Source of the DNA: Betaproteobacteria bacterium
GTDB taxonomy: Bacteria > Pseudomonadota > Gammaproteobacteria > Burkholderiales > Burkholderiaceae_C
DNA: 53,867 nt
Reading direction: 5' to 3'
Assembly (NCBI GenBank): GCA_009921265.1
Contig: RFYV01000015.1
Coordinates: 1-53,867 of the forward strand
In this document: piece after piece, positions 40,742 to 52,800 of the stretch
How positions within the stretch are numbered: position 1 is the stretch's first letter
Layout of the letters: each line of letters starts with the position of its first letter
The notes under the pieces: generated by a model
What the model saw: the letters and a program-made list of their open reading frames with translations, nothing else
What the model was told of the DNA's origin: nothing
The model's database searches: none
Program-made: the position numbers and the translations under genes

Positions 40742-43348
40742 ATGGCGTCGACCCATTTATCGCAACACACGCCGATGATGGCCCAGTACTGGGGCATCAA
40801 GGCTGAGTTTCCAGATACCTTGGTTTTTTATCGCATGGGCGATTTTTATGAAGTGTTTTTTGATGATGCACTCAAAGCCGCACGATTATTAGACATCACA
40901 CTAACACAACGCGGTCAATCGGCAGGTCAAGCTGTTGTGATGGCGGGTGTCCCCTTTCATTCGGTCGATAGTTATTTATCCAAGCTGATTCGTTTGGGTG
41001 AATCGGTTGCGATTTGCGAACAGGTGGGAGAAGTTGGCGGTAAAGGTCCTGTTGAAAGAAAAGTCGTGAGAGTGGTGACACCAGGCACACTCACCGATGC
41101 AGAATTACTTGCCGACAAAAGCGAAGCGTATTTACTGAGCGTTCATGCAAGTAATCGCGCTGCCAAAGACAACGGTTGTGGTCTGGCGTGGCTGAGCGTG
41201 ACCGAAGGCATTGTGCGATTGGCCGAGTGTTCTGCCGAGCAATTGCCCGCGTGGATCAATCGCATCGCACCCAACGAATTGATACACAGTCAAGATTTTC
41301 CTGATCATTTAAAAAAAATGCTACATGGCCATTACGCCATCAGCAGTCGACCCGCATGGGAGTTTGAAAGTGCGTTGGGGCAACGCAAATTACTTGAACA
41401 ATTACACGCGGCCAGTTTGTCCACCTGGCAAGCTGAAGATTTACAACAGGCGCAAGCAGCAGCAGCAGCATTACTTTGTTATGCAGAACACACACAAGGT
41501 AGAAGCCTCACGCATGTACAAAATCTGCAAGTGGCGCGCGACGACCGCTTGATTGATTTACCAGCGACAACACGCAGAAATTTAGAACTCACTCAAACGC
41601 TCAAAGGCGAAGACTCGCCCACTTTGTTTTCATTGATGGACACCTGCATGACGGGCATGGGTTCACGCGAACTCAAACGTTGGATGCTGGAGTTGCCGCG
41701 CGATCGCACATTGCCTGAGCAGCGTTTAGAAGCCATTGGCGCTTTAATGGGTGAACACGGACATGGTTCTTGGAAAAACGTTCGCGAATCGCTGAAAGGA
41801 TTTGCTGACGTGCAACGCATTGCGGCGCGTATTGCTTTGCGTCAAGTCAGACCGCGTGAATTGATTGCGCTGTCATTGGCATTAGTGAAAGCGTCTCAAC
41901 TACCAGAGCACATCCCTGCTACTTCTTGGTTGGGCCACATCTCAAACGATTTAAAAATGCCGCCCGATTGCGCGCAACTGATAGCGCGCGCCATCCTGCC
42001 CGAACCGTCTGCATTGGTTCGCGATGGTGGCGTGATCAACCACGGTTATGACGCCGACTTGGATGAGTTGCGCGCAGTACAAACCAATTGCGATGATTTT
42101 TTACTTGATCTTGAAACACGTGAACGTGCGCGCACAGGCATTCACAACTTGCGCGTTCAGTTCAACAAAGTGCATGGCTTTTATATTGAAGTGACCCACG
42201 GTCAAACCGATCGTGTACCTGAAGATTATCGACGTCGACAAACGCTTAAAAATGCCGAGCGTTACATCACGCCCGAGCTCAAAGCTTTTGAAGATAAGGC
42301 TTTGTCTGCGCAAGAGCGTGCATTAAACCGTGAAAAGTTTTTGTTTGAACAACTGCTCGATCAATTGCAAATGTTTGTCGCTCCATTGGGACAAGTCGCG
42401 CGTGCAGTCGCAACCATTGATACCTTGTGTACATTGGCCGAGCGCGCACTACATTTGGATTGGCGTGCACCCCAATTTATAAAAACACCGTGCATCGATA
42501 TCGAACAAGGACGACATCCTGTGGTTCAAGCGCGACTGGCAGAAAGCGGTGTGTCCTTCATTGCCAACGATACATTGCTCGGTCATCCGCATCGTATGCA
42601 AATCATCACTGGGCCTAATATGGGCGGTAAATCCACGTACATGCGACAAGTAGCCTTGATTGTGTTGCTGGCGAGCATGGGCAGTTATGTACCCGCCAAG
42701 GCTTGCAAACTCGGCACCATCGATGCGATTCACACGCGCATTGGTGCGGCCGATGATTTGGCCAACGCACAATCCACATTCATGATGGAGATGAGCGAAG
42801 GCGCGCAAATTTTACATGCTGCAACGCCACTGAGTTTGGTGTTGATGGACGAAATCGGAAGAGGAACATCGACCTTTGATGGTCTTGCATTGGCCAGTGG
42901 GATTGCCACTTATTTACACGACAAAACTCAAGCCTTTTCATTGTTTGCAACGCATTATTTTGAATTGACTCAATTTCCTGCACAACACAAAGGCGCCGTC
43001 AATATGCATGTGAGCGCCACAGAAAGTGGCGCTGACGTGGTGTTTTTACACAATTTGCAAGCTGGTCCTGCTAGCAAAAGTTACGGCGTCGCAGTAGCGC
43101 GTTTGGCAGGTATGCCAACCCCTGTTTTGAATCACGCCAAACATGTACTCGGTGCACTCGAGTCGCAAGCGCAGGCCTCGCAATCACAGGTTGATTTATT
43201 TGCACCGCCACCTAAACCCATTGATCAAGGACCCAGCGCGATTGAAGTGCATCTTTTATCGATTGATCCCGACGCATTGAGTCCCCGTGAAGCATTAGAT
43301 GCCTTGTATGCGCTGAAAAAAATTCAAAACCAATCGAATAAAAATTAG
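40742..43348 (+). CDS. mutS: DNA mismatch repair protein MutS
   Basis: An 868-residue mismatch sensor. The mismatch-binding domain I has the Phe-x-Glu reader in [14 protein letters not shown], followed by connector, core and clamp domains (about 130-560). The ATPase domain has the Walker [14 protein letters not shown], Walker [18 protein letters not shown] and HYFELTQ. The C-terminal region carries a short Gln/Ser stretch before VDLFAPP and the tetramerisation tail. It is close to suhB and overlaps convergent uppP by four bases. Confidence 0.98.
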   Translation: MASTHLSQHTPMMAQYWGIKAEFPDTLVFYRMGDFYEVFFDDALKAARLLDITLTQRGQSAGQAVVMAGVPFHSVDSYLSKLIRLGESVAICEQVGEVGGKGPVERKVVRVVTPGTLTDAELLADKSEAYLLSVHASNRAAKDNGCGLAWLSVTEGIVRLAECSAEQLPAWINRIAPNELIHSQDFPDHLKKMLHGHYAISSRPAWEFESALGQRKLLEQLHAASLSTWQAEDLQQAQAAAAALLCYAEHTQGRSLTHVQNLQVARDDRLIDLPATTRRNLELTQTLKGEDSPTLFSLMDTCMTGMGSRELKRWMLELPRDRTLPEQRLEAIGALMGEHGHGSWKNVRESLKGFADVQRIAARIALRQVRPRELIALSLALVKASQLPEHIPATSWLGHISNDLKMPPDCAQLIARAILPEPSALVRDGGVINHGYDADLDELRAVQTNCDDFLLDLETRERARTGIHNLRVQFNKVHGFYIEVTHGQTDRVPEDYRRRQTLKNAERYITPELKAFEDKALSAQERALNREKFLFEQLLDQLQMFVAPLGQVARAVATIDTLCTLAERALHLDWRAPQFIKTPCIDIEQGRHPVVQARLAESGVSFIANDTLLGHPHRMQIITGPNMGGKSTYMRQVALIVLLASMGSYVPAKACKLGTIDAIHTRIGAADDLANAQSTFMMEMSEGAQILHAATPLSLVLMDEIGRGTSTFDGLALASGIATYLHDKTQAFSLFATHYFELTQFPAQHKGAVNMHVSATESGADVVFLHNLQAGPASKSYGVAVARLAGMPTPVLNHAKHVLGALESQAQASQSQVDLFAPPPKPIDQGPSAIEVHLLSIDPDALSPREALDALYALKKIQNQSNKN

Positions 43349-44196
43349 GCCGCCCAAACCACCCAACCCTGCCAGTGGGTAAATAATACAACAACACCAA
43401 ACACAATCCGATACCAAGCAAAGGGTACAAAACTATGTGTGGCGATGTATTTAAGCAACCAACGCACGCAGAGCAATGCGCTGGCGAATGAAAATAACAA
43501 GCCAACAGCAAACATCGGCAAGTCCATGATGCTAAAGAGGGCGCGCTCTTTGTATAAACTATAAGCACCCGCACCAATCAAGGTTGGAATGGCGAGATAA
43601 AAAGAAAAGTCTGTGGCTGCTTTGCGACTCAAACCCAAGAGAATGCCGCCAATGATGGTTGCACCACTGCGGCTCGTGCCTGGAATCATCGCCAAGCATT
43701 GAACCAGTCCCACCTTGAACGCGTCTAAGGGTGACATGGATTCGACGTTGAGAATGCGCGCGCGGTCATCGGGATGCTCGCCTGGCGGAGGTGTTTTGCC
43801 CCAGCCCTCGACCCACAAAATCACCAATCCACCCAAAATAAAAGTACTGGCGACCACCGTAGATGTGAACAAATGGGCTTTGATCATCTGGCCAAACAAG
43901 AGTCCCAAAATCACCGCAGGAATAAAAGCAATCAACACATTGATTGCAAAACGACGCGCCAATCGTTGCGTGGGTAACTCTACAACCGTGTGATAAATTT
44001 TTTGCCAATACACAATGATGACGGCCAAAATTGCACCCGTTTGAATGGCGATATCAAAGACTTTGGCTTTTTCATCTTCAAATCCAAGGAGTGCACCAGC
44101 CAAAATCAAATGACCTGTTGAAGAGATCGGTAAGAACTCCGTCAATCCTTCCACAATGCCCATGACGGCAGCTTTTAATAAAAAAATCCAATCCAC
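43345..44196 (-). CDS. uppP: undecaprenyl-diphosphatase UppP
   Basis: A 283-residue membrane phosphatase that recycles undecaprenyl pyrophosphate for peptidoglycan and LPS synthesis; also called BacA because extra copies confer bacitracin resistance. Motifs: [20 protein letters not shown], with the catalytic Glu-rich and Ser residues, and [15 protein letters not shown]. About eight membrane segments. Divergent from glnS with 82 bases between starts. Confidence 0.96.
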   Translation of the reverse strand: MDWIFLLKAAVMGIVEGLTEFLPISSTGHLILAGALLGFEDEKAKVFDIAIQTGAILAVIIVYWQKIYHTVVELPTQRLARRFAINVLIAFIPAVILGLLFGQMIKAHLFTSTVVASTFILGGLVILWVEGWGKTPPPGEHPDDRARILNVESMSPLDAFKVGLVQCLAMIPGTSRSGATIIGGILLGLSRKAATDFSFYLAIPTLIGAGAYSLYKERALFSIMDLPMFAVGLLFSFASALLCVRWLLKYIATHSFVPFAWYRIVFGVVVLFTHWQGWVVWAA

Positions 44197-44278
44197 AAAA
44201 TCTCCCTTTAATCACAACATTATCCATCGGACTCCAAGAAGACTGCGAAAATTGCAATATGAGCCCTAAAATAGCCGT

Positions 44279-46078
44279 ATGAGCTCACCTTCCGACGAAA
44301 ACAAAGATAGCGCCAAGCCCAGTCATTTTTTGCGTCAAGTCATTGAAAATGATCTGACTCAAAAAACCTACGCCCTCCGAAAATGGGGCGGCTCACCTGG
44401 CAACGCCAAGCACCATCAACAAGGTCAAGTTGACGTTGCAAAAATTCGCACACGTTTTCCACCAGAGCCCAATGGTTACTTGCACATCGGACACGCAAAA
44501 AGTATTTGTATCAATTTTGGATTGGCGCGCGACTATGGTGGAGTTTGTCATCTGCGACTCGATGACACCAATCCAGAAAAAGAAGACACCGAATATGTGA
44601 ACGCTATTATTGATGCGGTACATTGGATGGGTTTTGAATGGAAATCTAATTTTAACAATCAAGTAATCGAACATCTCTACCACGCCAGCGATTATTTTGA
44701 TTTTATGTATGAGGCTGCCGAATATTTGATTGAATCGGGACACGCCTATGTGGACGAACAAAGCGCCGATGAAATGCGAATCAATCGCGGCGACTTCAGT
44801 ACTCCTGGAAAAAACAGTCCGTTTAGAAACAAAACACCTGCGGAGCATTTGGCACGTTTTCGCGAAATGCGCGACGGCAAATTAACCGAAGGCTCTGCGG
44901 TTTTGCGCGCCAAGATCGATATGGGATCTCCCAATATCAATTTGCGTGACCCTGCTATCTATCGTATTCGCTTTGCAACGCACCACAACACGGGCAACAA
45001 ATGGTGCATCTACCCCATGTATACATTTGCGCATCCCATCGAAGACGCGCTCGAACAAATCACGCACAGCATTTGCACTTTAGAGTTTGAAGATCAAAGA
45101 CCTTTTTATGATTGGTTACTGCAACGTTTGATTGAAGGAAAGCTTTTAAGCGCTCCTGCTCCGCGACAGTATGAATTTTCAAGGCTTAACCTCACCTACG
45201 TTATCACCAGCAAAAGAAAATTGGCGCAGTTGATTACAGAAAAAAAAGTCGATGGATGGGACGACCCTCGAATGCCAACGATTGTTGGACTGCGTCGTCG
45301 CGGCTACACACCACAAAGTTTACAATTATTTTCTGAGCGCATTGGTGTGACCAAAAGCGATAGTTGGATCGACTACAGCACACTCGAGACATGTTTGCGA
45401 GAAGATTTAGACCCCAAGGGTGCTCGCGCCATGGTGGTGTTAGACCCCATCAAGTTGGTCATTAGCAATTGGGAAACTTTGCACGGCGTCGACGCATTGG
45501 ATGCGTGTCAAGCGCCGATTCATCCACACATTCCAGAATTAGGCAAACGACAATTTAATTTTGGAAAAACTTTGTGGATTGAAAGATCCGATTACGAAGA
45601 GACTCCTCAAAAAGGATTTTTTAGATTGTTCCCGGGCAATCGCGTGCGACTTAAGTACGGTCACGTGATTGAATGCAAGGGTGCCACCTACGACGCCAAA
45701 GGACAATTGAAGGAAGTTCTTGCTGAACTCATCCCTGATACCAAAAGCGGTACTCCTGGATCAGACAGCGTCAAAGTCAAAGGTGTCATTACATGGGTGA
45801 GTACGCACGAAGCAGTGGCTTGCGAAGTTCGCTTGTACGATCGATTGTTTCAAGATGCGCAACCCGATGCGGGCGGTAAAGATTTTTTAAGTTGCTTAAA
45901 CCCCCATAGTTTGCAAGTAGCTCAAGCGTGGATGGAACCTTCTTTGGCAAAGGCCGAGGCGGGTCAACATTTTCAATTTGAAAGACACGGCTATTTTGTT
46001 GCCGACGCACACGATCACACATCAAACAAAGCTGTATTTAATAAAGCAGTAGGCCTCAAAGACAGTTGGGGCAAGTAA
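44279..46078 (+). CDS. glnS: glutaminyl-tRNA synthetase
   Basis: A 599-residue class I synthetase. The HIGH motif is in FPPEPNGYLHIGHAKS and the KMSKS equivalent is VITSKRKL, typical of GlnRS (MSKR in E. coli). The core FEDQRPFYDW and C-terminal beta-barrel domains (about 390-590) are complete. An insertion of about 20 residues before the RTRFPPEP segment (TYALRKWGGSPGNAKHH) matches what I recall from Comamonadaceae. It implies direct charging of tRNA-Gln without GatCAB for glutamine. Confidence 0.97.
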   Translation: MSSPSDENKDSAKPSHFLRQVIENDLTQKTYALRKWGGSPGNAKHHQQGQVDVAKIRTRFPPEPNGYLHIGHAKSICINFGLARDYGGVCHLRLDDTNPEKEDTEYVNAIIDAVHWMGFEWKSNFNNQVIEHLYHASDYFDFMYEAAEYLIESGHAYVDEQSADEMRINRGDFSTPGKNSPFRNKTPAEHLARFREMRDGKLTEGSAVLRAKIDMGSPNINLRDPAIYRIRFATHHNTGNKWCIYPMYTFAHPIEDALEQITHSICTLEFEDQRPFYDWLLQRLIEGKLLSAPAPRQYEFSRLNLTYVITSKRKLAQLITEKKVDGWDDPRMPTIVGLRRRGYTPQSLQLFSERIGVTKSDSWIDYSTLETCLREDLDPKGARAMVVLDPIKLVISNWETLHGVDALDACQAPIHPHIPELGKRQFNFGKTLWIERSDYEETPQKGFFRLFPGNRVRLKYGHVIECKGATYDAKGQLKEVLAELIPDTKSGTPGSDSVKVKGVITWVSTHEAVACEVRLYDRLFQDAQPDAGGKDFLSCLNPHSLQVAQAWMEPSLAKAEAGQHFQFERHGYFVADAHDHTSNKAVFNKAVGLKDSWGK

Positions 46079-46117
46079 GTCTCTCTCTTTTATTTTCAAA
46101 CCAACCACGGAGGCTCT

Positions 46118-46264
46118 ATGGCCAAAGGTGAACAACGCAGTAACAAAATGACGAAGAAGCCTAAGAAGGACACGTCTGCTCCAAAAACATCAACGTCGGA
46201 TCGTCCCATGCCGCCCACCACGTTTGTTGCGCCCCGTGGCAAACTCAAAAATAAACCCGAATAA
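46118..46264 (+). CDS. small basic conserved-type hypothetical protein (48 aa)
   Basis: A short gene with a strong Shine-Dalgarno: GGAGG at 46109-46113, five bases before the ATG. The product begins MAKGEQRSNKMTKKPKKD, continues with a Ser/Thr-rich and Pro-rich linker (DRPMPPTTFV) and ends GKLKNKPE. It is lysine-rich with no membrane segment or cysteine. I recall similar small MAKGxxRSNK proteins annotated as hypothetical in Burkholderiales; the function is unknown. It lies 39 bases after glnS in the same direction and 14 bases from the convergent transglutaminase gene. Confidence 0.8.
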   Translation: MAKGEQRSNKMTKKPKKDTSAPKTSTSDRPMPPTTFVAPRGKLKNKPE

Positions 46265-46278
46265 GTACTCCTAATTTT

Positions 46279-47178
46279 TTAATCGAGTGGCGTAACGGTT
46301 ACGGCCACTTGCAAGGTGTGTTTATCACCACCGTTGATCACGCCACGCACGGGAGATACATCTGAAAAATCACGACCTGTGGCAACGGTAATGTAGTCTT
46401 CACCGGGCGAGCCCCAACCAGATCGATTGTTGGTCGGGTCTAAATCAAACCAACCTTCTGTCGATGTATCTTTTGCATCAGGCAAAAATACCGATATCCA
46501 GGCATGTGAAGCATCGCTGCCAATTAGTTTTTGCTGTCCCGATGCTGGATGCGTTAACAGATAACCGCTTGTATAACGCGCTGACAAACCTAAACTGCGC
46601 AAGCATGCAATCATGATGTGCGCAAAATCTTGACAGACACCTTTTTTTTGCGCCAGCGCTTCGAGTGCTGGCGTTTCAATTTCTGTGCTGTTGGATTCGT
46701 ATTTGAAATCTTGGTGCATGCGTTGCATCAATTCAATGGACGCCTCCATCAAGGATCGACCCGCAGCAAAGCTTGTCTTGGCGTAAGATAAAAATTCGGA
46801 GTGCGCTTTGGCATGGTTGGATGCAAATGTGAATTCGGTTGCGTTTAAAAATTCAGCGTTGGAGTGATAATCAAATAAATCACGCACCGTCTCCCAAGCG
46901 ATGGTGCTGGGCGGCAAATCAAGCGAAGAAGTTTTGACCACACTGCTTGAAATAACTTTCAACTCGTCGTGCGGCACTTGTAAACTAAAAAAAGATCGAT
47001 GGTTGCTGTAAACGTCAGTGGTGTGCGCGATATGCATGGGCTCAGGAACAATTTGTAACTGATGCGATAGCAAATGTTGAACAGACAACTCAAGCGGCTT
47101 TAAACACGTGGTGTGCTGCGCTGTTTCCACATCGGTGGTGTAAACATACTTGGTTTCGTGATTGATTGAAAGTTTCAT
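46279..47178 (-). CDS. transglutaminase-like cysteine peptidase family protein
   Basis: A 299-residue protein of the COG1305 type. The N-terminal beta domain (MKLSINHETKYVYTTDV) is the bacterial transglutaminase N domain. The core has the catalytic Cys in KKGVCQDFAHIM (C182), His in SDASHAWISVF (H225) and Asp in WFDLDPTNN. No signal peptide is seen, so it is probably cytoplasmic. By family it could be a peptidase or amide-transfer enzyme. Its ATG shares a base with the stop of the upstream ATP-grasp/alpha-E gene (TGATG), so they are probably coupled. Confidence 0.9.
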   Translation of the reverse strand: MKLSINHETKYVYTTDVETAQHTTCLKPLELSVQHLLSHQLQIVPEPMHIAHTTDVYSNHRSFFSLQVPHDELKVISSSVVKTSSLDLPPSTIAWETVRDLFDYHSNAEFLNATEFTFASNHAKAHSEFLSYAKTSFAAGRSLMEASIELMQRMHQDFKYESNSTEIETPALEALAQKKGVCQDFAHIMIACLRSLGLSARYTSGYLLTHPASGQQKLIGSDASHAWISVFLPDAKDTSTEGWFDLDPTNNRSGWGSPGEDYITVATGRDFSDVSPVRGVINGGDKHTLQVAVTVTPLD

Positions 47179-49766
47179 CAAAAACCCGCCATCTTGAATG
47201 CATCTTTGGCGTGCGAGAAATAACGCAGACTCACTCGATCAGAAATTTTCCAAGCCGTTTCAGATAGATCTTTTAAAAACTGCAACAACGCTGACGTTGC
47301 TTGCGTATACTCGCACCAATCATCCAAATTCCATGTAGATGGATCGGGCAACAGGCGGGCTAACTCATCTTGTTCATGCGAAGCGCAACCTGCCAATTTG
47401 GACAAGCGTCCTCTTAGCGTTTGAATCACCCACGCCAATGAACGCGGATTTTCTGTATTGAGAACCAACAAATCGAGCAACGCGGGCAACTGTCGGTTTT
47501 GTTGAAATTGGTAATGGAATGTGATCGTGCTATCAAACAAAGCAATCATGGATTCAAAGCCTGCTGTGTCGTGTAATGAATTCATCTCTAAACCACTTGC
47601 TAGGGCAGATGCAAAAAACCCCAGGCGCTCAACTTGTCGACCCACCGATAACAAGCGCCAACCATCGTCTCGCGTCATGCGATCGGTTTGCGCACCCGTC
47701 ATGGCCGCCAAAAATGAACTCGTGGATTCGAGCACACGCAATGCGCTAACCGAAAAATAATCGCCTTGGTGCGCGTATTCGGATGCGCGTTTAAAAAAAT
47801 CTCGCTCAGCGCGTTCGGTCAAACTCCATTGCTCATGCGACAAACGTTCGCGAACTGCAGAAGCCGTGAGTTTGATGGCCCGCAAATTAAAGCCAACGCT
47901 TGCTGCATGTTCGGTTTCACACAAACTCGCAATAATGGATCGCTCAAACACACGCGGTGCTTGTGTGATGGTGGGCGTGCCCTTTGGCATTAACAACTGT
48001 TGCTTGGCCATTTCACCCAGCCATGACATCATTGCGGGCGACGTTTGATCTTCGCCATTAATAGCTTTGAGGATCAATTGAACCAAACGCACACTGTTTT
48101 CTGTGCGTTCTGTGTATCTGCCCAACCAAAATAAATTAGAACCCGCTCTACTTGTAATCCATTGTTTGGCCTTGGATCGATACGACACATTAAAACTTTT
48201 TTGCAGCAACGATGTGGTGTCGACTTCTCCTTCGGTCAACACCCATGTGTCAGCACTACTGCCACCGCGTTGCATCGTGGCCATGCCGTTGGCGTCAAGC
48301 GCCAATCGGGTTAATCCTCCTGGTAATACACGCCAAGAGCTAGGCCCATCGCTGAGCGCAAAAACGCGCAAGATAAACGACTTGGGTACCAAGCCTTGAG
48401 CCACTTGGTGTCGACGCCAAGTAGGTGTTTGTGACAACGGCAATTCGGATTGCAAGGTGTAGTCTGACGATTGACGCAAGATGCGTCCACTCCATTCGTC
48501 TTTGAGTCGTTGATTCATTAAACGACCCAATTGCGATTGAAACAATTCGTGCAATGCAGAGCCCTCATAAGTGGGCTTGATTACACACTCATTGAGTCGC
48601 GGCAGTGCTTCGTGTAATGCCGCGGTTTCACCGCACCACCATGTGGGTAATGAAGGCAATAATAATTTTTCGCTCAATAAAAATTCGGATAAGGCGGGCA
48701 TAAAACCCATCATGGCAGGTGACTCTAAAAATGCAGTGCCTGGCGCATTCACCATCAACACGTGATTGGCTTTAATCGCTTGCAATAAACCAGGAACGCC
48801 CAAAGTAGAGTCGGGACGCAATTCGAGTGGATCCATCCACACATCGTCCACACGTTTGAGTACGATGTGAACAGGTTCCAATCCTTGCAATGTTTTGAGA
48901 TACAAGCGTTGATCTCTGACTAACAAATCACTGCCTTGCACCAATGAGATACCCAAATAGCGCGCAAGGTAAGCGTGTTCAAAATATGTTTCGTTGTAAG
49001 GGCCTGGGGTCAGCAACACCACGTGCGCTTGTCCACCCGCAGGACTCATGCGCTTGAGACCTTCAATCCACGCTTGATACACTCTGGCCAATCGTTGCAC
49101 GGGCATGGCATCAAAGGCCTGAGGAAATAAACGAGAAATCGATAATCTGTTTTCTAACAAATAACCCAATCCCGATGGTGCTTGCATGCGTTGAGAAATA
49201 ATCCACCAATTACCATCGGGGCCACGCGACAAATCAAATGCAGCCACATGCAAATGCGTTTGACCCAACGGTTGATACCCATGCATGGAGCGCAAATAAC
49301 CAGGATGCCCCTGCACCAAGGCAGGCGGCAACAACGATTTTTTGAGTAATGTTTGTGGACCATAAACGTCACTCACAATTCGATCGAGAAGTTTGACGCG
49401 TTGCAACACACCCGTTTGAATTTGTTGCCAACTGATTTGATCAATTATGAGTGGTAACAAATCCAATGACCATGGACGCTGCGGTCCACTGCTATCGGCA
49501 TACACGTTGTAGGTGACACCGTTGTCGCGAATTTGTCGCTCCAATAATTCAGTGCGGGGATCAAGATCTGTAAATCCATCCACACCCAAATGCTCAATGA
49601 ATGATTGCCAGTGAGATGCAATCGATAAGTCAGATGCAGTTGATTGAGTTTGACCTAAAAATTCATTGAAGTGCCCAATCCCTGCTGGTTTCAGCATCTG
49701 CATGGCAACCTCTTGCGGTGACAGAGGTTGTATTGATGGGGGCAATGATTGCTCGGATTTATCCAC
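47178..49766 (-). CDS. fused circularly permuted ATP-grasp and alpha-E domain protein
   Basis: An 862-residue fusion of two families usually encoded separately. Residues about 25-515 are the circularly permuted ATP-grasp domain (COG2308; DUF404/DUF407), with KRVDDVWMDPLELRPDS at 304-320 and VPGLLQAIKANHVLMVNAPG. Residues about 538-860 are the alpha-E domain (COG2307; DUF403), beginning SRAGSNLFWLGRYTERTENS and containing SVGRQVERLGFFAS. ATP-grasp enzymes ligate carboxylates to amines using ATP; for this family the substrate is unknown. It lies 35 bases downstream of the DUF2126 gene and overlaps the second transglutaminase gene. Confidence 0.92.
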   Translation of the reverse strand: MDKSEQSLPPSIQPLSPQEVAMQMLKPAGIGHFNEFLGQTQSTASDLSIASHWQSFIEHLGVDGFTDLDPRTELLERQIRDNGVTYNVYADSSGPQRPWSLDLLPLIIDQISWQQIQTGVLQRVKLLDRIVSDVYGPQTLLKKSLLPPALVQGHPGYLRSMHGYQPLGQTHLHVAAFDLSRGPDGNWWIISQRMQAPSGLGYLLENRLSISRLFPQAFDAMPVQRLARVYQAWIEGLKRMSPAGGQAHVVLLTPGPYNETYFEHAYLARYLGISLVQGSDLLVRDQRLYLKTLQGLEPVHIVLKRVDDVWMDPLELRPDSTLGVPGLLQAIKANHVLMVNAPGTAFLESPAMMGFMPALSEFLLSEKLLLPSLPTWWCGETAALHEALPRLNECVIKPTYEGSALHELFQSQLGRLMNQRLKDEWSGRILRQSSDYTLQSELPLSQTPTWRRHQVAQGLVPKSFILRVFALSDGPSSWRVLPGGLTRLALDANGMATMQRGGSSADTWVLTEGEVDTTSLLQKSFNVSYRSKAKQWITSRAGSNLFWLGRYTERTENSVRLVQLILKAINGEDQTSPAMMSWLGEMAKQQLLMPKGTPTITQAPRVFERSIIASLCETEHAASVGFNLRAIKLTASAVRERLSHEQWSLTERAERDFFKRASEYAHQGDYFSVSALRVLESTSSFLAAMTGAQTDRMTRDDGWRLLSVGRQVERLGFFASALASGLEMNSLHDTAGFESMIALFDSTITFHYQFQQNRQLPALLDLLVLNTENPRSLAWVIQTLRGRLSKLAGCASHEQDELARLLPDPSTWNLDDWCEYTQATSALLQFLKDLSETAWKISDRVSLRYFSHAKDAFKMAGF

Positions 49767-49801
49767 AATGTTTTTTAGGTATCATCTTATTTTAGATTTA
49801 T

Positions 49802-52800
49802 TTATCGCCTCATGTCTAATGTGAATGGAAATTCTCTGCTGCCGATCAATTGACTGTTCGCTGGCGGAACATCCAACAAGCCCGCTGTATGGCTCGATCT
49901 GAAGAATCGCGCCAAACGTCGACTCTCAGCTTCATAAGCATTGACTGGAAAAGTGTCATAACTTCTGCCACCTGGATGAACAATATGGTATTGACAACCA
50001 CCGAGAGAACGCTTCATCCATGTATCCACAATATCGAACACCAAAGGTGCGTGAACGCCAATAGTGGGATGCAACGCCGAAGCGGGTGCCCATGCGCGGT
50101 ATCGAACACCTGCGACATATTCGCCAACTGTTCCTGTTGATTGCAATGGAATCGGACGACCATTGATGGTGACGGTGTGACGACTGGGGTTGATGTTGCG
50201 CACACGCACTTGAATGCGCTCCAATGAAGAATCCACATAACGCACAGTGCCACCCGATGAGTCCTCTTCACCCATCACATGCCACGGCTCTAATGCATTG
50301 CGCAATTCCAATTGAATACCCCAAACATCGAGTTGCCCCACATTGGGGAATCTAAATTCAAAATTTGGATCGAACCATGCGGGATCGATATGCAATCCGA
50401 AATCACCCAATTCGGTGAGCACATCGTCAAGATCCATTCGCACATAGTAAGGCAGTAAAAATCGATCGTGTAACTCCGTACCCCAACGCGTTGCAGGCAC
50501 GTCATACGGTTGATTCCAAAATTTTGCAATCAATGCGCGCAATAATAATTGTTGAACAACACTCATGCGTGCATGCGGTGGCATCTCAAACGAGCGCAAC
50601 TCTAGCAAGCCCAATCGACCCGTTGCCAAATCGGGTGAATACAATTTATCGATACAAAATTCACTGCGATGCGTGTTACCTGTCACATCGACCAAAATAT
50701 TTCTAAGCGTTCGATCCACCAACCAAGGCGGCATATCAGTGCCATACTTTTGTCGATTGCGTTTGATTTCTTTTAATGCAATTTCCAATTCATAAATTTG
50801 ATCGTTGCGTGCCTCATCGACACGCGGAGACTGGCTTGTTGGCCCTATAAATAATCCACTGAATAAATAACTGAGAGAAGGATGGTTATGCCAATACAAC
50901 AACAAACTAGCGAGCAATTCTGGCTGACGCAAAAAAGGACTGTCTGCAGGTGTGATGCCGCCCATCACAATGTGATTGCCACCGCCTGTACCCGTGTGAC
51001 GACCATCGGTCATGAATTTTTCTGCACTTAGTCGTGTTTCAAATGCAGCTTGGTATAAAAATTCGGTGTGACTCACCAACTCATGCCAATTTTTGGCTGG
51101 ATGAATGTTGACTTCAATCACACCAGGGTCAGGTGTCACTTGCAACACTTGCAAACGCACATCACGCGGAGGTGGATAACCTTCGAGCACCAACGTCATC
51201 TTTAATTGTTGCGCAGTTGTTTCGATTGCATGCAAGAGCAATAAATAATCTTCTAGCCGTTGTAACGGTGGCATGAACACATACATCACACCCAATTGAG
51301 ATTGTTTGGATTCGTGCGATTGCCATTCAAGCTTGGCACCATTGGCGCGACTCGGGCTTCGAATCTCAACGCACAAAGCAGTGCGCGTAAACTCGTGTGC
51401 GGAGTCGAACGGCATTTCTTGAATTCGCACATTGGCAACTGTTGGCAATTGTGTTTGTGCTGCAAATGGATCGTTGTCGACGACACCCACACGATCATCG
51501 GGATGAACCCAAGGCAATGAATCGAGTGGCAATCGATATCCCATGGGCGAATCCCCTGGCGTGAGGTACATGCGTTCATCGCGTAAAAACCATGGGCCTG
51601 TTTTCCAAACTGTTTTTCCTAAGCGATCTTGACGCGCAGACAGAGGAAGTACATAACCCACCACATGATCCAAGCCTTGATCAAAAACTCTACGTAAACG
51701 AACGCGCTCCATTTCATCGTCTAAGCGTGAATCGAAGGGATCGACATTAACAGGCAGACGGCGCTCGCGCCACAAGTAATACCAAGTGTCTTCATAACCT
51801 GGCGTGATGTAAAGAGTAGGCATACCCAAATGCGTGGCAAGTTGTTGAGTAAAGCGCAAGGCATCGGCATGACTCAACAATTGTGGTTTTGTTTCATCCG
51901 CAAAAATTTGTGGATTTTTCCAACACGCTTGATCGTCAGTGCGCCAATATATGCCGAGCGCCCAACGCGGCAGTTGCTCACCGGGATACCACTTGCCCTG
52001 GCCAAAATGCAAAAAACCACCCTCGCCATATTGCGCACGTAATTTGTGCACCAACTCAGTAGCCAACCCCCTTTTGGTGGGTCCTAGTGCATCGGTGTTC
52101 CATTCTGGTGCATTACGATCGCTGGTTGCAACAAAAGTGGGCTCGCCGCCCATGGTCAAACGCACGTCGCCATCTAACAGACGTTGATCGACTTGGACAC
52201 CACATTCAATGATGCTTTGCCATTGTTCATCGGTATAGGGTTGCGTCACACGCGCAGACTCGTACATGCGCGTGACATTCATATTGTGCGCAAAAACCAC
52301 TTCGGCTTTTTCTAAAACGCCTTCAATCGGTGCTGCGCTGGTGGGCGTGGGCGTACAAGCCAAAGGTATATGCCCTTCACCCGCTAACAAACCCGAGGTA
52401 GGGTCCAAACCAATCCACCCAGCACCTGTCAAATAAACCTCGCACCACGCGTGTAAATCAGTAAAGTCCACCTCTGTACCGCTGGGGCCGTCCAATGACT
52501 TCACGTCGGGCACCAATTGAATGAGATAGCCCGAAACAAAGCGCGCCGCCAAACTACACATCCTAAAGAGTTGAACCAACAACCATGCACTGTCGCGACA
52601 CGAGCCGCTTCTATTCTCTAAAGTTTCTTCGGGTTTTTGAATGCCTGGTTCCAAGCGGATGAGGTACTTGATGTCGTTGAATAGTTGTTGGTTGGTCTTG
52701 ACCAAAAAATCAATCGTGCGACATTTGGAACGATCTAAATTTTTAAAATAAGATTTGAGTGAACTTTTAAGAGGCAAATGCACCAAATACGGCGCCAACT

